Shown here one piece after another: positions 12,109-22,387 of a stretch of DNA of 64,000 bases. The stretch lies in assembly GCA_948567375.1 (NCBI GenBank), contig OX419756.1, positions 65,548,333-65,612,332 of the forward strand, given 5' to 3'. Within the stretch, counting starts at the first letter, position 1, and each line of letters begins with the position of its first letter. The notes beneath the pieces were generated by a model. It did not search any database. It worked only from the letters and a program-made list of their open reading frames with translations, and was not told the DNA's origin. The translations under genes were made by a program, and so were the position numbers. Origin of the DNA: Lunularia cruciata (Eukaryota > Streptophyta > Marchantiopsida > Lunulariales > Lunulariaceae).

Positions 12109-12614
12109 TACTATCATAGCAACCAATAGACTAGGATTGATTGATATGTCATGCCTACACCGGAAGATATCTTTGATGCAATTGGGCATGAAAAGGTCTT
12201 TAATACCTTGGATCTTGAAGTATAATATCATGAATTGCAAACCAAGAAGGAAAAAATTCCAAGACAATATTTTGGGCTATTGATCTTCACAAGAAGGATG
12301 TATTGTATCAATGGAAAATTCCTATTATTTGGGTTGAAGAATTATTTTTTTGAGTTCCAAATAGTTAGAATTATTTTAGCAAGATTGAGTTTTGTTCAAT
12401 GTTATATTGATGATATATTGGTCTATATTGCTACCATGGAAAAGAATAAAAGATATTTTCTAGAGCTGTTTGAGAGATCAAGCTCTCATGGGCTCAAATT
12501 ACATCATATGGAGTGAAGATTCTTCCATGAGTAGGTTGAGTATTTAAGTCACACTATCTATCATAATTGACTTGGTATTCAATGGACCAAGGTGGAGATT
12601 ATTGCGTATTGTTG
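12109..12614 (+). pseudogene. gypsy RT relic, unit 1, part 2 (palm)
   Basis: Plus-strand fragments include SFVQCYIDDILVYIATM at about 12385-12440, where the catalytic Y-x-D-D is preserved as YIDD, and RSSSHGLKLHHME just after. It aligns closely with 22551-23044. The frame breaks after the KVEIIAY motif at about 12600, where a further insertion begins. Confidence 0.8.
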
Positions 12615-14052
12615 TGAAGTGGACACCTTAATCATTGTAGAACCAATTTGATCAGGTTTCATATAGTTTTTCTAATTTTTATATTTCAAATTGTGGTGAT
12701 ACCTTTGAGCTGAAATTCACCTTTGGCTTCATAAAAAAGTATTTTTGCATAGACCTTTGTGGTGATGCAAACCTTCACGGTAGTACAGATATTTGTGGTA
12801 GATATCTCCATAAATACAGGTGCAAATGAGGTATGTTTTATCTCATTGGAAGTCTCTTCTCAAGAGCTTCTCATAGACACATGAATCTTGGCGTTTAGAG
12901 CTGTATGATGGAAGTTATAACCATCTGAATACACATTTAGGTTGGAAATTGTTGGGATGACACCACAACACCTCTGGCCTAGAACACACCTTTGGGTAAG
13001 AAACACCACAATGCACTTTTAGGCATTGACATATCCATGTTTTATAGGTCCAAATTGAGAATGCTTTGTTTTATTGGAAATGTCCTCTCAAGTGCTTCAT
13101 TGACACCAAAGATGTAGCATTTGGAGCTACATAGCAGAAATTGCAATCATTTGAAGGCACCTTTGGTTAGTAAATTTTGTGATGACACCATGACACTTTT
13201 GGCCTAGAACATACTTACATGTATGAATCACTTTTGGGTTGACCCTTGTCACACAACAACAGTTGGACTTGTGGTAAATTGGGGTGACTTCAGGTGGTTA
13301 CATGTCCACTTGTTGTAGGTTTGAACAATTCCTTATTTGGGATTTGAAGCACTTGAGGAGTATTATTACATAAGAGCATGGGAGGAGAAATTGGGGAATT
13401 TGCAAGGATTGAGGGATCAAGAGTGCTTAGCATATCAATTGATGGAGAAGGATTGGAGATTTCTTAATTGATAGAATAGGGATTGATTAAGAAAAGGAGT
13501 TCAAGATTTAAGGAAAGAGGGTTTGAGGAGCAAGAAGTTTAAACATTGATTGGATGGGATGATTGGAAGGAGTGGGATTTTGCACAAATTGTTTTAATTG
13601 ATAGAGTAAGGAATTGCCTGTGGGTTTTGATAAGAAAGTTTCTTGATAAATAGAGGAAGAAATGAGGGTTTCAAGAGTTCTAGTTCAATTGACACATATT
13701 GAAAGAGAGGTTGGAGGATTCAAGGAGTTATTTTGATTGGGATTGACATGAAGAAGGCTTGTTAAAATTTCTTGATAATCAAGGAGTTTTTCAAGATCAA
13801 TATAAAGTGAGTGAAGAGACATTATACTTCATACAATTGTGAAGAAATTTATACTTTATAAATATCTTGATTTTAATAAATTTCTTGAACTAAGGGCGTT
13901 CCAATACATCCCTATTATTGTTTTTGGAATGAATGAAGGATTGAGAAGTAATGAGATCAAATTAGCAATTGTAGCCAAACTGATGTCTATTCAGCAAGGA
14001 TTCTGGTCTTCTAGTAGCTGGGAACTAAACTCCATGAAAATATAGTTCTTGA
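12615..14052. repeat. 1.44-kb unclassified insertion in gypsy RT (unit 1)
   Basis: RT motifs stop near 12614 and pick up again at 14053 (VSKVQALLTLVNFYCQY). The DNA between has no recognisable coding content. It contains two internal direct repeats of about 228 bp, starting near 12818 and 13045, each with a 'tttggcctagaaca'-type block. An equivalent insertion sits at the same RT position at 23045-24535, which supports true duplication of the whole segment. Confidence 0.6.
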
Positions 14053-15540
14053 CCTACAAAGGTGAGTAAAGTGCAAGCACTCCTTACATTGGTAAACTTT
14101 TATTGCCAATATGTGAGAATATTTAATGCAATTGCAAAGGCCTTGACAAGGCTTATATAGGAGTGTTGTTGGAGACATGAGTAGGAGAAAGCTTTTGTGG
14201 AGCTCAAGGAGAAGGTAACATGCTCTCCTATCCTTAGAAGACCAATCAAAGGATGCACATTCCAAGTTTAACTGATTGTAGTACATTGGAGCTTAGACCA
14301 ATGCTCAAAAAATAGGATAATGAGCAGAAGGAGTTTGTGTTAGCCTATGCTAGTTGCTCCAAAAAATTCAACAAAGGATAAGAATAATTCATATGATGGA
14401 TAGTGTTTTGCAATAATGTGAGAAGTAGAAATTTTTTAATATTACTTGTTGGGGAACCCTTTCACTCTTGTCATTGATGATCAACTATTGAAATGTTGAT
14501 GGAGTCTAATAAGTTTTCAACAAACCTTGGACAATAGGCTCTGATTTGATAGGAGTATGATTTCACTTGGAGTGGTGAAATATGATCTAGATGGTTGAGT
14601 AGAAACCCATGAACCATCTAATATGATCAAACATGAGCATGTTGGCTGGTGAGATGGATGAGGCGATGGTGCTGAGTTGACATGCATTTGCCTTTTGTGT
14701 ATATTGACTGGGGTTTTGGTGGTATCTCTCTCAATACAAACAAGAGGAGTTATTGAGGCTTTGATCCAAAGAATGGAGATATTGATACAAGTCAACAAAA
14801 TATTCATGATCATGGGCTATCTTTGCATTAGTATTATGGATGGGTATCACAATTAGTGCCAAGAAGATAGAACATGTTCTAAAACAACCAAAGTAGTTTA
14901 GATTGGAGTGTATGTCTTCTTTGTGTATCAAAAAATAATGGTGTGCAAGTAGTACTTTCCATCTCAAATATAACATCTTGTGTGACATGCTCATTAGGAG
15001 CTAAAAATTTTTGAATTCAAGAGGACATATAGCTTATTTCAAAGTCATGATTGGTGGCACGGCATGCAAACTAATGTATAGTACTTTGTTGCAAATGTAT
15101 GGTTTGTGACCAAGTAAGAGCATCATTCAAGGATCTTCTGCCACAATTACACCCATTACCTACCATGGGGTTGGGTTTTTGTGGCAATACACCTTCATAA
15201 TATTAGTAAATATTCTTTTTGTCCAATTTCATAGAGAAATGAGAGATCAAGAAAGTTCTTAAGGCTACAACACAAGATTGTGCCATTTATCATTGATGTA
15301 GAAGGTGGATGGAAAACAAGAGGATGAAAAGATGACATATGGAAAATACAATAGCTCTTCCCACACCCATAGATCACAAGGAAAATGATTGTAATGATTG
15401 TGATTCTTTGGATTGTGTTCCTCTTGGGTTTGATATTTGTGATAATGATTGTGATCATGTGATCTTAATGTTCATGAATGATGTAAAATTTCATATGGAA
15501 ATCTTTGGCCCAAAACACCCTAGTGATAACAAGTTGAAAA
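14053..15540 (+). pseudogene. gypsy RT C-terminus, RNase H and downstream relic
   Basis: Frames read VNFYCQYVRIFNAIAKALTR, then EKAFVELKEKVTCSPILRRP (RT connection), then EQKEFVLAYASCSK (RNase H) and, from about 14455, PFTLVIDDQ and ALI..EYDF. Several stops break them. Downstream of about 14610 the coding signal fades; an AT-rich stretch with no clear motif reaches 15540. Unit 2 lacks this part because its copy is cut at 24598. Confidence 0.7.
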
Positions 15541-15544
15541 TAAA

Positions 15545-15654
15545 AACTTGAGCTCTAGATTTGGTAAGAACAAGAAAACTGAAAAATGAATTTTTTGTGA
15601 GAATAATACTACCGGATTTCAATTGTTTAGGAATTTATTTAAGGTAGATGAGAC
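15545..15654 (+). repeat. fragment of the proline-rich gene upstream region
   Basis: This short block (GAGCTCTAGATTTGGTAAG ... AGGTAGATGAGACG) resembles 18828-18940, the region upstream of the gene at 19151. Its last 33 bases are repeated at 17778-17810. It looks like a remnant of a further copy of that upstream region, cut off where the duplicated 15655-17777 block starts. Confidence 0.5.
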
Positions 15655-17784
15655 GATAGATGTGATGCCATCTTTCAACCTTGCATCCTCTTCCAATACT
15701 TAGCTCAAATGTGATTTCATCCATGATTAGGGTTGGGATACCAACTATCAAGGATTGGGATGAAGTTTGCCAAGCATCAAATCCTTTATAGTACAAATTC
15801 TAAAGCAAATTCCATAACACAAATGTTAGATGAATTTTCTCTGATTTTACTCTTTGAGTTTCCATCACCCAAGGGCTAATATTTGATTCCTCAAGTTGAG
15901 AGAACTCCGGTCCTCTTCTTTAAACTACCTATCTTGACATTGTGAGAAATAAAGTGTACTATGATGGAGGTTTTCATACTGCCAAGCTCATACACTCTCT
16001 CAATTAACTACAAGCTCTTATTGAACTTCCTCCAAAATACTGCAAAAGTGAATTGGTGATTTCTCTCATTCAACCTATCACCAATTTGAAGTCACACCTC
16101 TGCCTGGCATTGTCATTCAATCAATCTTCCATCTACATTCTCACCTGAGATTCTTTGAGCAATTACAGTATTTGTATGAATAAATTCTTATGGTGGTAGT
16201 CCTTGCATTCCCAAGAAAGTACAAGATTCAATATTTTCTTTGGCTAAAGACCATCTTTCCTTCCTTCAGAATGATACCCGTCCATCTGAATGGTACCATT
16301 TCTTGCAAAAGAGTGACAATATGAACCTTCAGAGTAACCATGATAATAAAAATATTTGGATTATGCACCTTCTTCCAAAACACTCATAGATGCTTAAGTG
16401 CATCTTATCTATCTACATGGCTTCTCAAGACTTATTTATAAAAAATGAAAGAAAATGGGACATTTTCTTTCAAATCATGGATACCATAGGAAGAATATGT
16501 TTAAATTTATTAGCTATTCATCCAATCAAAGAATCAAATAGATAGAAAACATAATTAAATAAAATATATGCTTCATCAGAACTATTTCTTGCATTCTTTT
16601 TCACACTTTTTAGTGAAAATTTTTATATATGACATCATACCACCAGATTAAATTTATCCTCAATATTAATGAGATTTAATAAACTAGATTAACCATGAGA
16701 TATAATATATCTTTGATAATTGATACTAGAGAAATTCATCTCCAATTTATCATGGTCCTCTTAGATTATATCTTTTAAAGGAAGCAATGTAATAGGATAG
16801 GTTCTAACACCATGAATCAATACATCTTTCTCTAGTTTAGATTGAGATAGCCATCAAGGATCTTATTGCTCAATTATGGCTCAATTATACACACATAATC
16901 CAAATGTTTCTATTTTTGCACCATGTGTTAGCTTAATTTTCCTTGCACTCTTGAGTCTATTTCTCAACATTTAGCAATATTACAATAGAAAGTCCCATAA
17001 TTTGGACTCAACCCTACTAATCACAAGAGTTCTATAAACGGTGCAGTATGATAGTCTTTATTTAGGAGACATGTGAATTGCAGTCCAAACTACTAGGTTG
17101 ACTTGAAGAGGAAGCTACAAAAGAGGCCAAGAAGTCTAACTAGAAACAGTGTATGGAATTGTAGGAAGCTAGAGCTATACTGTTAATCCAAATTCAGAAG
17201 GCTCAAGTTCAACGAAAGATGAGTTATTACAAGCAATTGCCAAAGTAAAAAAAAAAAGGCTATATTTCAATAAAGTAGATTGTATTATGCTCTTTGATTC
17301 CATTTGTTACAAGTGAGAAAAGAAGAAGTTTTTATCAAATTATTTTGATATTTATATCGTAGGGAAGGAGAATAGTAATCGTAATTATAATATGAAAAAG
17401 ATAAGAGATAGACACCTTCATAGAACCAAGCATGAGATTTGAAACATAAGTGATAATACTTCACTCTTAAAAAGCATGTGAGACCGAAACCCACTTGGAA
17501 GCCTATGACTTCAGATTCCTTTATCTAAAAGTTATAACTAAAAAGTAAAGATTGTACTGAAGTATTTGATATGGTAATTTTGGAGATTTAAAAAGAAGAG
17601 CTTAGGAGGAGAAAGAAATCCACATCTATCACTTTTATACAAATCCATCGCCTAGTCGGCTTATCAATCTATGTACCAAGGTAAGAGAGCTTCGTACATA
17701 GAGTGAGTAGAAGGAGTCAGGATCAGTGCAACGTATTCGCTTCAAAGTAAATAAATTATTACTTTGTTTTATAAATTGTTTAAG

Positions 17785-17990
17785 AATTTATTTAAGGTAG
17801 ATGAGACGCACATTCCTGTCCTGTCGGTCTCTGCCAGCAACCACATAAATCATGATTAAGATCCCAAAATATGCAAAGTCTCACAAGCACGCCTACCGGT
17901 AGTGCTGCTTCGAAGCTCTATATACTGCGTGGTCAAAGCTAGCAACCACTATCCCCTTACCACACTTTGCGGGACGATTGTTCCGAGGCC
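17785..17990 (+). repeat. upstream-region repeat (decoy promoter-like copy)
   Basis: This stretch resembles 18905-19115 in sequence and order: CACATTCCTG, CACAAGCACGC, GGTAGTGCTGCTTCGAAGCT, then TATATACTGC. It has a better TATA-like string (TATATA) than the gene-proximal copy, but no open frame follows it. The counterpart in block 2 is 29170-29365. It may be a relic of an additional tandem copy of the gene's 5' region. Confidence 0.55.
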
Positions 17991-18904
17991 CAGGGATATC
18001 ATACTAGTTAATATCAATGCCCTTAACACAGTCATCGCAAAATCATTTCGAAATCAAGTACCAAAGTTGATTGTATCTATCAACCATTGAAATGCATTTC
18101 CATAGATTCATCTAATTACATTTCTATAGAATCTTATGTGGGCTTTGCTGTTTCCTAACTGCAGCTAATAATTCTACAACCCTGTTCCCCAACTTTGAGC
18201 TCTATGGTCTCGTCCATTCTGTAGTCTATCATGCCTATTGCTTGGTCCACTCTAGGACCTCTCTATTCCGCTCTGGACACTCCAGGTCAAGTCCCGTGAG
18301 CTCTTATGTGATTATTTCCCGTGATCTCACAATGAGATCTTCTGTTCATTATTCTATATGAAACCAGAACACATTTATATCACACTTCACATTCGAAAAT
18401 GTTAATCGTCCAAAAGAATAAAAGCAACATAAATCCTAATGTCTCATTTCCGTAATCTTAAAACTAAGGAACACAAATAAAATTGATAACAAAAGATCAG
18501 GACTCATCATACTGAATAAGTATTAAACATACTAAAAGAAATTACTTACACACTATCCTTTTATAGAATTATTATGACTTTCATTCTAGATAACAATTAG
18601 ACCAAACTTGAATAAAACCAAAACATAATAAAAACAACCGTTCATAGATTTCGTATTCGTCTACCTATATTCAGTTCTCTTGTTCGGGCCTTCCATAACA
18701 GTCCTCTAATGGGCTTTTATCACACAACTTCCTATAATATCTGAGTACAGTATTAGCAGAATCCAGAATCTCTCGACAGTATATGGTGATGTCCGTACAA
18801 ATCCTTACAAATCTAAAGTACCCACGTGCGCTCTAGATTTCGGTAAGAAAAGAATGAATCGAAGGAATGTTCCAAAAGAATAACACTACCGAATTCGAAT
18901 TTTA

Positions 18905-19150
18905 GTGTTCAGAACTTTCAAGGTAAACGAGATGCACATTCCTGCTTGGAGTCTAGCAATCATAGACATGATTTAGTTCCAAACAACATTGAAAGTCCCG
19001 CAAGCACGCCGACTGGTAAGGGAATGGTAGTGCTGCTTCGAAGCTACATATACGGCTGCATGATCACCGTTAGCAACCAGCATGTCCTTCATCTTACTTT
19101 GAGTGACGATTGTAGACGCAGGACTTGCGGAAATCGGGACTATTGCCAAC
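18905..19150 (+). promoter_or_regulatory. putative upstream/5'UTR region of proline-rich gene 1
   Basis: This is the region directly upstream of the ATG at 19151, conserved with 30440-30684 and with the upstream repeat at 17785-17990. A weak TATA-like ACATATAC lies at about 19046-19056, roughly 100 bp before the start codon. Promoter function is inferred from position and conservation only. Confidence 0.35.
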
Positions 19151-19627
19151 ATGGGGAAGATGAATCACTTCACTACTGGCTCGTTCATGGTTTTGGTATG
19201 TTGCGTGTGCATCGGAGGAATGCTGTTGCCCACAGCAATCGCATCCCGCGTTCTCATGGCGGATAATCCATCAGCACCACCACCAGCCTCACACAGTTCC
19301 GATCCTGATTTCCATCTACCCCGTTTACCCACACTGCCCCCTCTACCCAATACCTTTCCTGGATCGAATCCGCCTTCTGCGCACCCTTCCCCATCTTCCA
19401 GGTCCAATCCTGTTTCTCCCACACTGCCCCCGCAACCCAATATCATTCAGCTTCCGAATCTACCTCCTTTCCGTCTACCTTCTATCCCTTCCGTCCTACT
19501 GCCCCCCCATCCACCTCCTTCTCCCAGAGCTACACATTCCCCTCCTCCTCCACACAATGCGTCTCCTGCTCGATCTCCGGAATCTCATGATCATTCTGCC
19601 AGGGCTCCCAGTTCTCATAGCGGGTGA
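19151..19627 (+). CDS. proline-rich secreted protein, copy 1 (158 aa)
   Basis: A single open frame of 158 codons starts at an ATG in a good plant context (AAC-ATG-G). Residues 1-31 look like a signal peptide: a short basic start, a hydrophobic core MVLVCCVCIGGMLL (13-26) and a plausible cleavage site after TAIA. The rest (about 127 aa) is rich in proline and serine, free of cysteine, with P-P-x-P runs, one SPPPP extensin-type motif near the C-terminus, and repeated LPTLPPLP / SPTLPPQP units. This suggests a hydroxyproline-rich cell-wall or extracellular protein. I do not recognise a named family. The copy at 30685 differs by six residues with no indel or stop, although the flanks have several indels. 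A spliced exon beyond the stop cannot be excluded. Function is inferred from composition only. Confidence 0.6.
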   Translation: MGKMNHFTTGSFMVLVCCVCIGGMLLPTAIASRVLMADNPSAPPPASHSSDPDFHLPRLPTLPPLPNTFPGSNPPSAHPSPSSRSNPVSPTLPPQPNIIQLPNLPPFRLPSIPSVLLPPHPPPSPRATHSPPPPHNASPARSPESHDHSARAPSSHSG

Positions 19628-20089
19628 TCGTCCGTAATGTGTATTGGGTCTGTCAAGCTGAGACTTCAGAGTCTCTACTGACAATTGTGCAACGGTTCCC
19701 ACTGAACACCGGGGATGATCATCAGCCGTCTCATATTTGTAGATTTACTGATGCGGACGCCTTATTGCTTAACTCATCCGCACATTGTTTGACTTTCTTA
19801 GAAGAGCTTCCTGCTCTTGCGGTTGGTTTACAGATGTAAAGTTTACAAGTCCGAATTTAAGCTTTCGTTTGAGTGCTGTGATGGTGGCTACAAGAGCTTG
19901 GATCCGTCTGCAGATTTGCCTTCCTATGAGTTTCGGCTCGCCGACTAACACTGGCACCAACCGCGTGGATGAACTGAGGTAGCAATGCACCTCAGTGCTT
20001 AAGAGTACACGGAAATTCGAAATGAAATAAGCGCTAAGCACATGACTCTAGGATGAGCCAAGATAGGTAGCTCCAAAAAGCTATGCGGT

Positions 20090-20735
20090 AGAATCCTGTG
20101 TTCATAGGTCGCAGCATGGGTAACTATTCGTTGAAATAAGTTGGCTCAAAATGCTGCTCCTCGGTACACCGGGGAATACTTCGGTTCTGTCATTAAGAAG
20201 CGTGGAATTCCGCTTATGTGATGTCTTTCGGAATTGGAATAAAGTTTACTATGCCCGAATTGTCTTTCCTTTTCTTTCTGAGATCTGGATGGGTTGACCT
20301 TATTAGATATTAAAGAGAAAATAAAGCAACAATTGCATGAGATCCTTCAAGAGATATTACGTTCCCCAATTGTACTTCTTACAGCGTCTAGCTGCAGAAA
20401 CCTACTCGTACAATCCTGTGCTCATAGGTCGCATGCGTAACCATTTGTCGAAATAAGTTTGCTCAAACGGGTGCCTGAATGAATGCTACCGAGGAGCACT
20501 TCGGTTCTGTCACTAAGAAGCGTGGAATACCGCTCATGTGATGTCTTTCATAATTGGCATAAAGTTCATTCTGCCCGAATTATCTTTCATTTTCTTTTAA
20601 GATCTGGATGGTTTGACCTTTTGAGATATATGAGATGTTATAGAAAAAAGAAATGCAACAATTGCATGAGATCTTTCAAGAGAAATTACATTCCCCAAAT
20701 GTACTTGTACTTCTCACAGCGTCTAGACAGTAAAC
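20090..20735 (+). repeat. two-unit tandem repeat (about 325 bp) behind gene 1
   Basis: Unit 1 (about 20090-20398) and unit 2 (about 20415-20735) share blocks in order: AATCCTGTG.TCATAGGTCGC, CACTTCGGTTCTGTCA, AAGAAGCGTGGAAT, GATGTCTTTC, GATCTGGATGG, CAACAATTGCATGAGATC and CAGCGTCTAG. Neither unit has a conserved open frame. The repeat lies downstream of the proline-rich gene in both blocks. Confidence 0.8.
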
Positions 20736-20835
20736 TTGTCCAGACCATGCGACCTCGAACTATGTAATTTGCAAGTCCTGAACAAAGATCGTTCTGGTTT
20801 AGACTAACCTGAGCGTTATTGATTGGAGTTCTCCA

Positions 20836-21420
20836 CTGGACACAATGTGCGTATTCACTAGTTGACTTCATTGTGAGATGCAAAACTCTATTACTTTGAT
20901 ACTATGATCAGCGAGCTCAAGGAAAGTTAAGTACAAATCTCGCCTGCAAATTGCGTAAATCGCTCTCAACCTACGCCTGTTGGCAAACTGTAGAGCAACC
21001 GCTCCTTCACGGGCGATGAGAGTGCGGCCATTAATTATACATCATCGTGGTTTCTCATTGTACTCGCAGCTAGTCAATAAGACGAAAAGTTTCAAGTTCA
21101 AGTTTTTGCGAAAAGTTTCAGACGATGTAGAGATGCATTATGTAAGTGAAAGCAATTTGCAATTATGGAAGTGTATGAAACTTTGTGAAACTTAGATAAT
21201 ATTTCCATCCTGGTGACGTTCGCACCGTGGGGATCGCGGATCGCCATGGGTTTCACAGGTTCTGTCGGGTGTCCCTGGTGCTGGGTGTCTCTCGAGTGTG
21301 CCAGGATGGGGTTGTTGGGTGGCATTGTTGGGTAAAGTCTTTTAATTTGGAAATCCACGTAACCAAGAATTATTCGATTTTCAGGGTTAGAGATTCAAAT
21401 TGTGGCTATTAAGTATTCAA
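20836..21420. other. segment present only in block 1
   Basis: Where block 2 has 32444-32780, block 1 carries different DNA, with higher GC (for example GACGTTCGCACCGTGGGGATCGCGG near 21217). No gene is recognised. Around 21072 it contains GTCAATAAGACGAAAAGTTT, a string found in block 2 inside the tandem repeat (about 32217), so a small piece has moved in one of the two copies. Confidence 0.5.
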
Positions 21421-22387
21421 AGTCTATGTTGGGAGATACATTAGTTCTTATAATCGTAAAATCATATATTGATAATGTTCATTCAATCTAAAAATCTAAT
21501 ATAGAAGATTGAAAATATACATTCAAATAAGTAGATTACCATAATATTTAACTTTTACTAAAAATAAAAGGAAAATATTATTTGATATATTGTAATGAAG
21601 GAATTTATATTTTTTGAGATAAACGATATAGAAATCACACACTATAAAATATAAATGATCAAGTTAATATTGATTTAATCATGTTATTTTAAAAAATATT
21701 ATAATTATACATTAAAAAGTTAGAAAAAATGAATATAGGATGAAGATTTATTCTATGTTTGTAGTTGATGCACAAAGAATATTAGAATCAAGCAATGAGA
21801 CAAGAATTAAAAATTAGCAAATATCAATAAAGATGAAAATATATAATATTTAAAGTCAGTGTTGATAAAATATTTATTTATTTATTTTGGAGAATAAATT
21901 TTTTTCACTGCTAACATAAATAAATTTAAATTTATTAATAGTATAACCAAAATTTCAAAGTAATACTAGAATCAATGTAAGTCAACAAAGAACAAATTAT
22001 CATTTGACATATCAATATACAAAACAGTCTCCTTATTTGATATGTCAAGAAAATTCCAAGAATTGAAATATACATTTTGTAAAAATAATTGATTATTATT
22101 CATGCTAGCCGAGCAACTCAACTCAACTCAACGTAGTAAGAGAGTGCTTTTTCTGGTAGCCTCTGGAGATTGACCAAAACAAAGGTCCACTTTATACAAC
22201 TCTAGAAGATTGTATACACAAGTATTCAAGAAGATAAATGTTGTAATCAAAATCAAAATATCTTTGTCCTTGTCTCTCCAAAACACCAATGGTCTAGAGT
22301 GGCACCAAGGCATAACATCACTACATCTAGCATTTTACTTCAAGAATGATTAGATATATGTTTCTCTTGGGGGTTTCCCTATCCTTG
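21421..22387. other. AT-rich tail of block 1 and junction to unit 2
   Basis: 21421-21983 is AT-rich and matches 32800-33370. 21984-22387 has no counterpart elsewhere in the window and no open frame of note; it is the junction between the two duplicated units. Confidence 0.5.

Larger units (their letters stand above)
15655..21983. repeat. duplicated 6.3-kb block, copy 1
   Basis: From 15661 (TGTGATGCCATCTTTCAACC) to about 21983 (AATACTAGAATCAATGTAA) the sequence runs co-linear with 27049-33370, offset about 11.39 kb, with small indels and one replaced stretch (20836-21420). The block contains a 2.1-kb non-coding part (15661-17777), a repeated upstream region, the proline-rich gene, a tandem repeat behind the gene and an AT-rich tail. 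Confidence 0.9.

Noticed and set aside
18946..19266. 106-codon plus frame overlapping the start of proline-rich gene 1
   Set aside because: It lies in a different frame from the conserved proline-rich ORF and lacks a good start context. Its counterpart in block 2 is shorter.
19165..19446. Glycine-rich minus-strand frame (and 30699-30974)
   Set aside because: This is the antisense of proline codons, an artefact of composition.
19560..19624. Signalling peptide (CEP or IDA type) at the C-terminus of the proline-rich protein
   Set aside because: The tail HDHSARAPSSHSG does not match the known consensus of these peptides.
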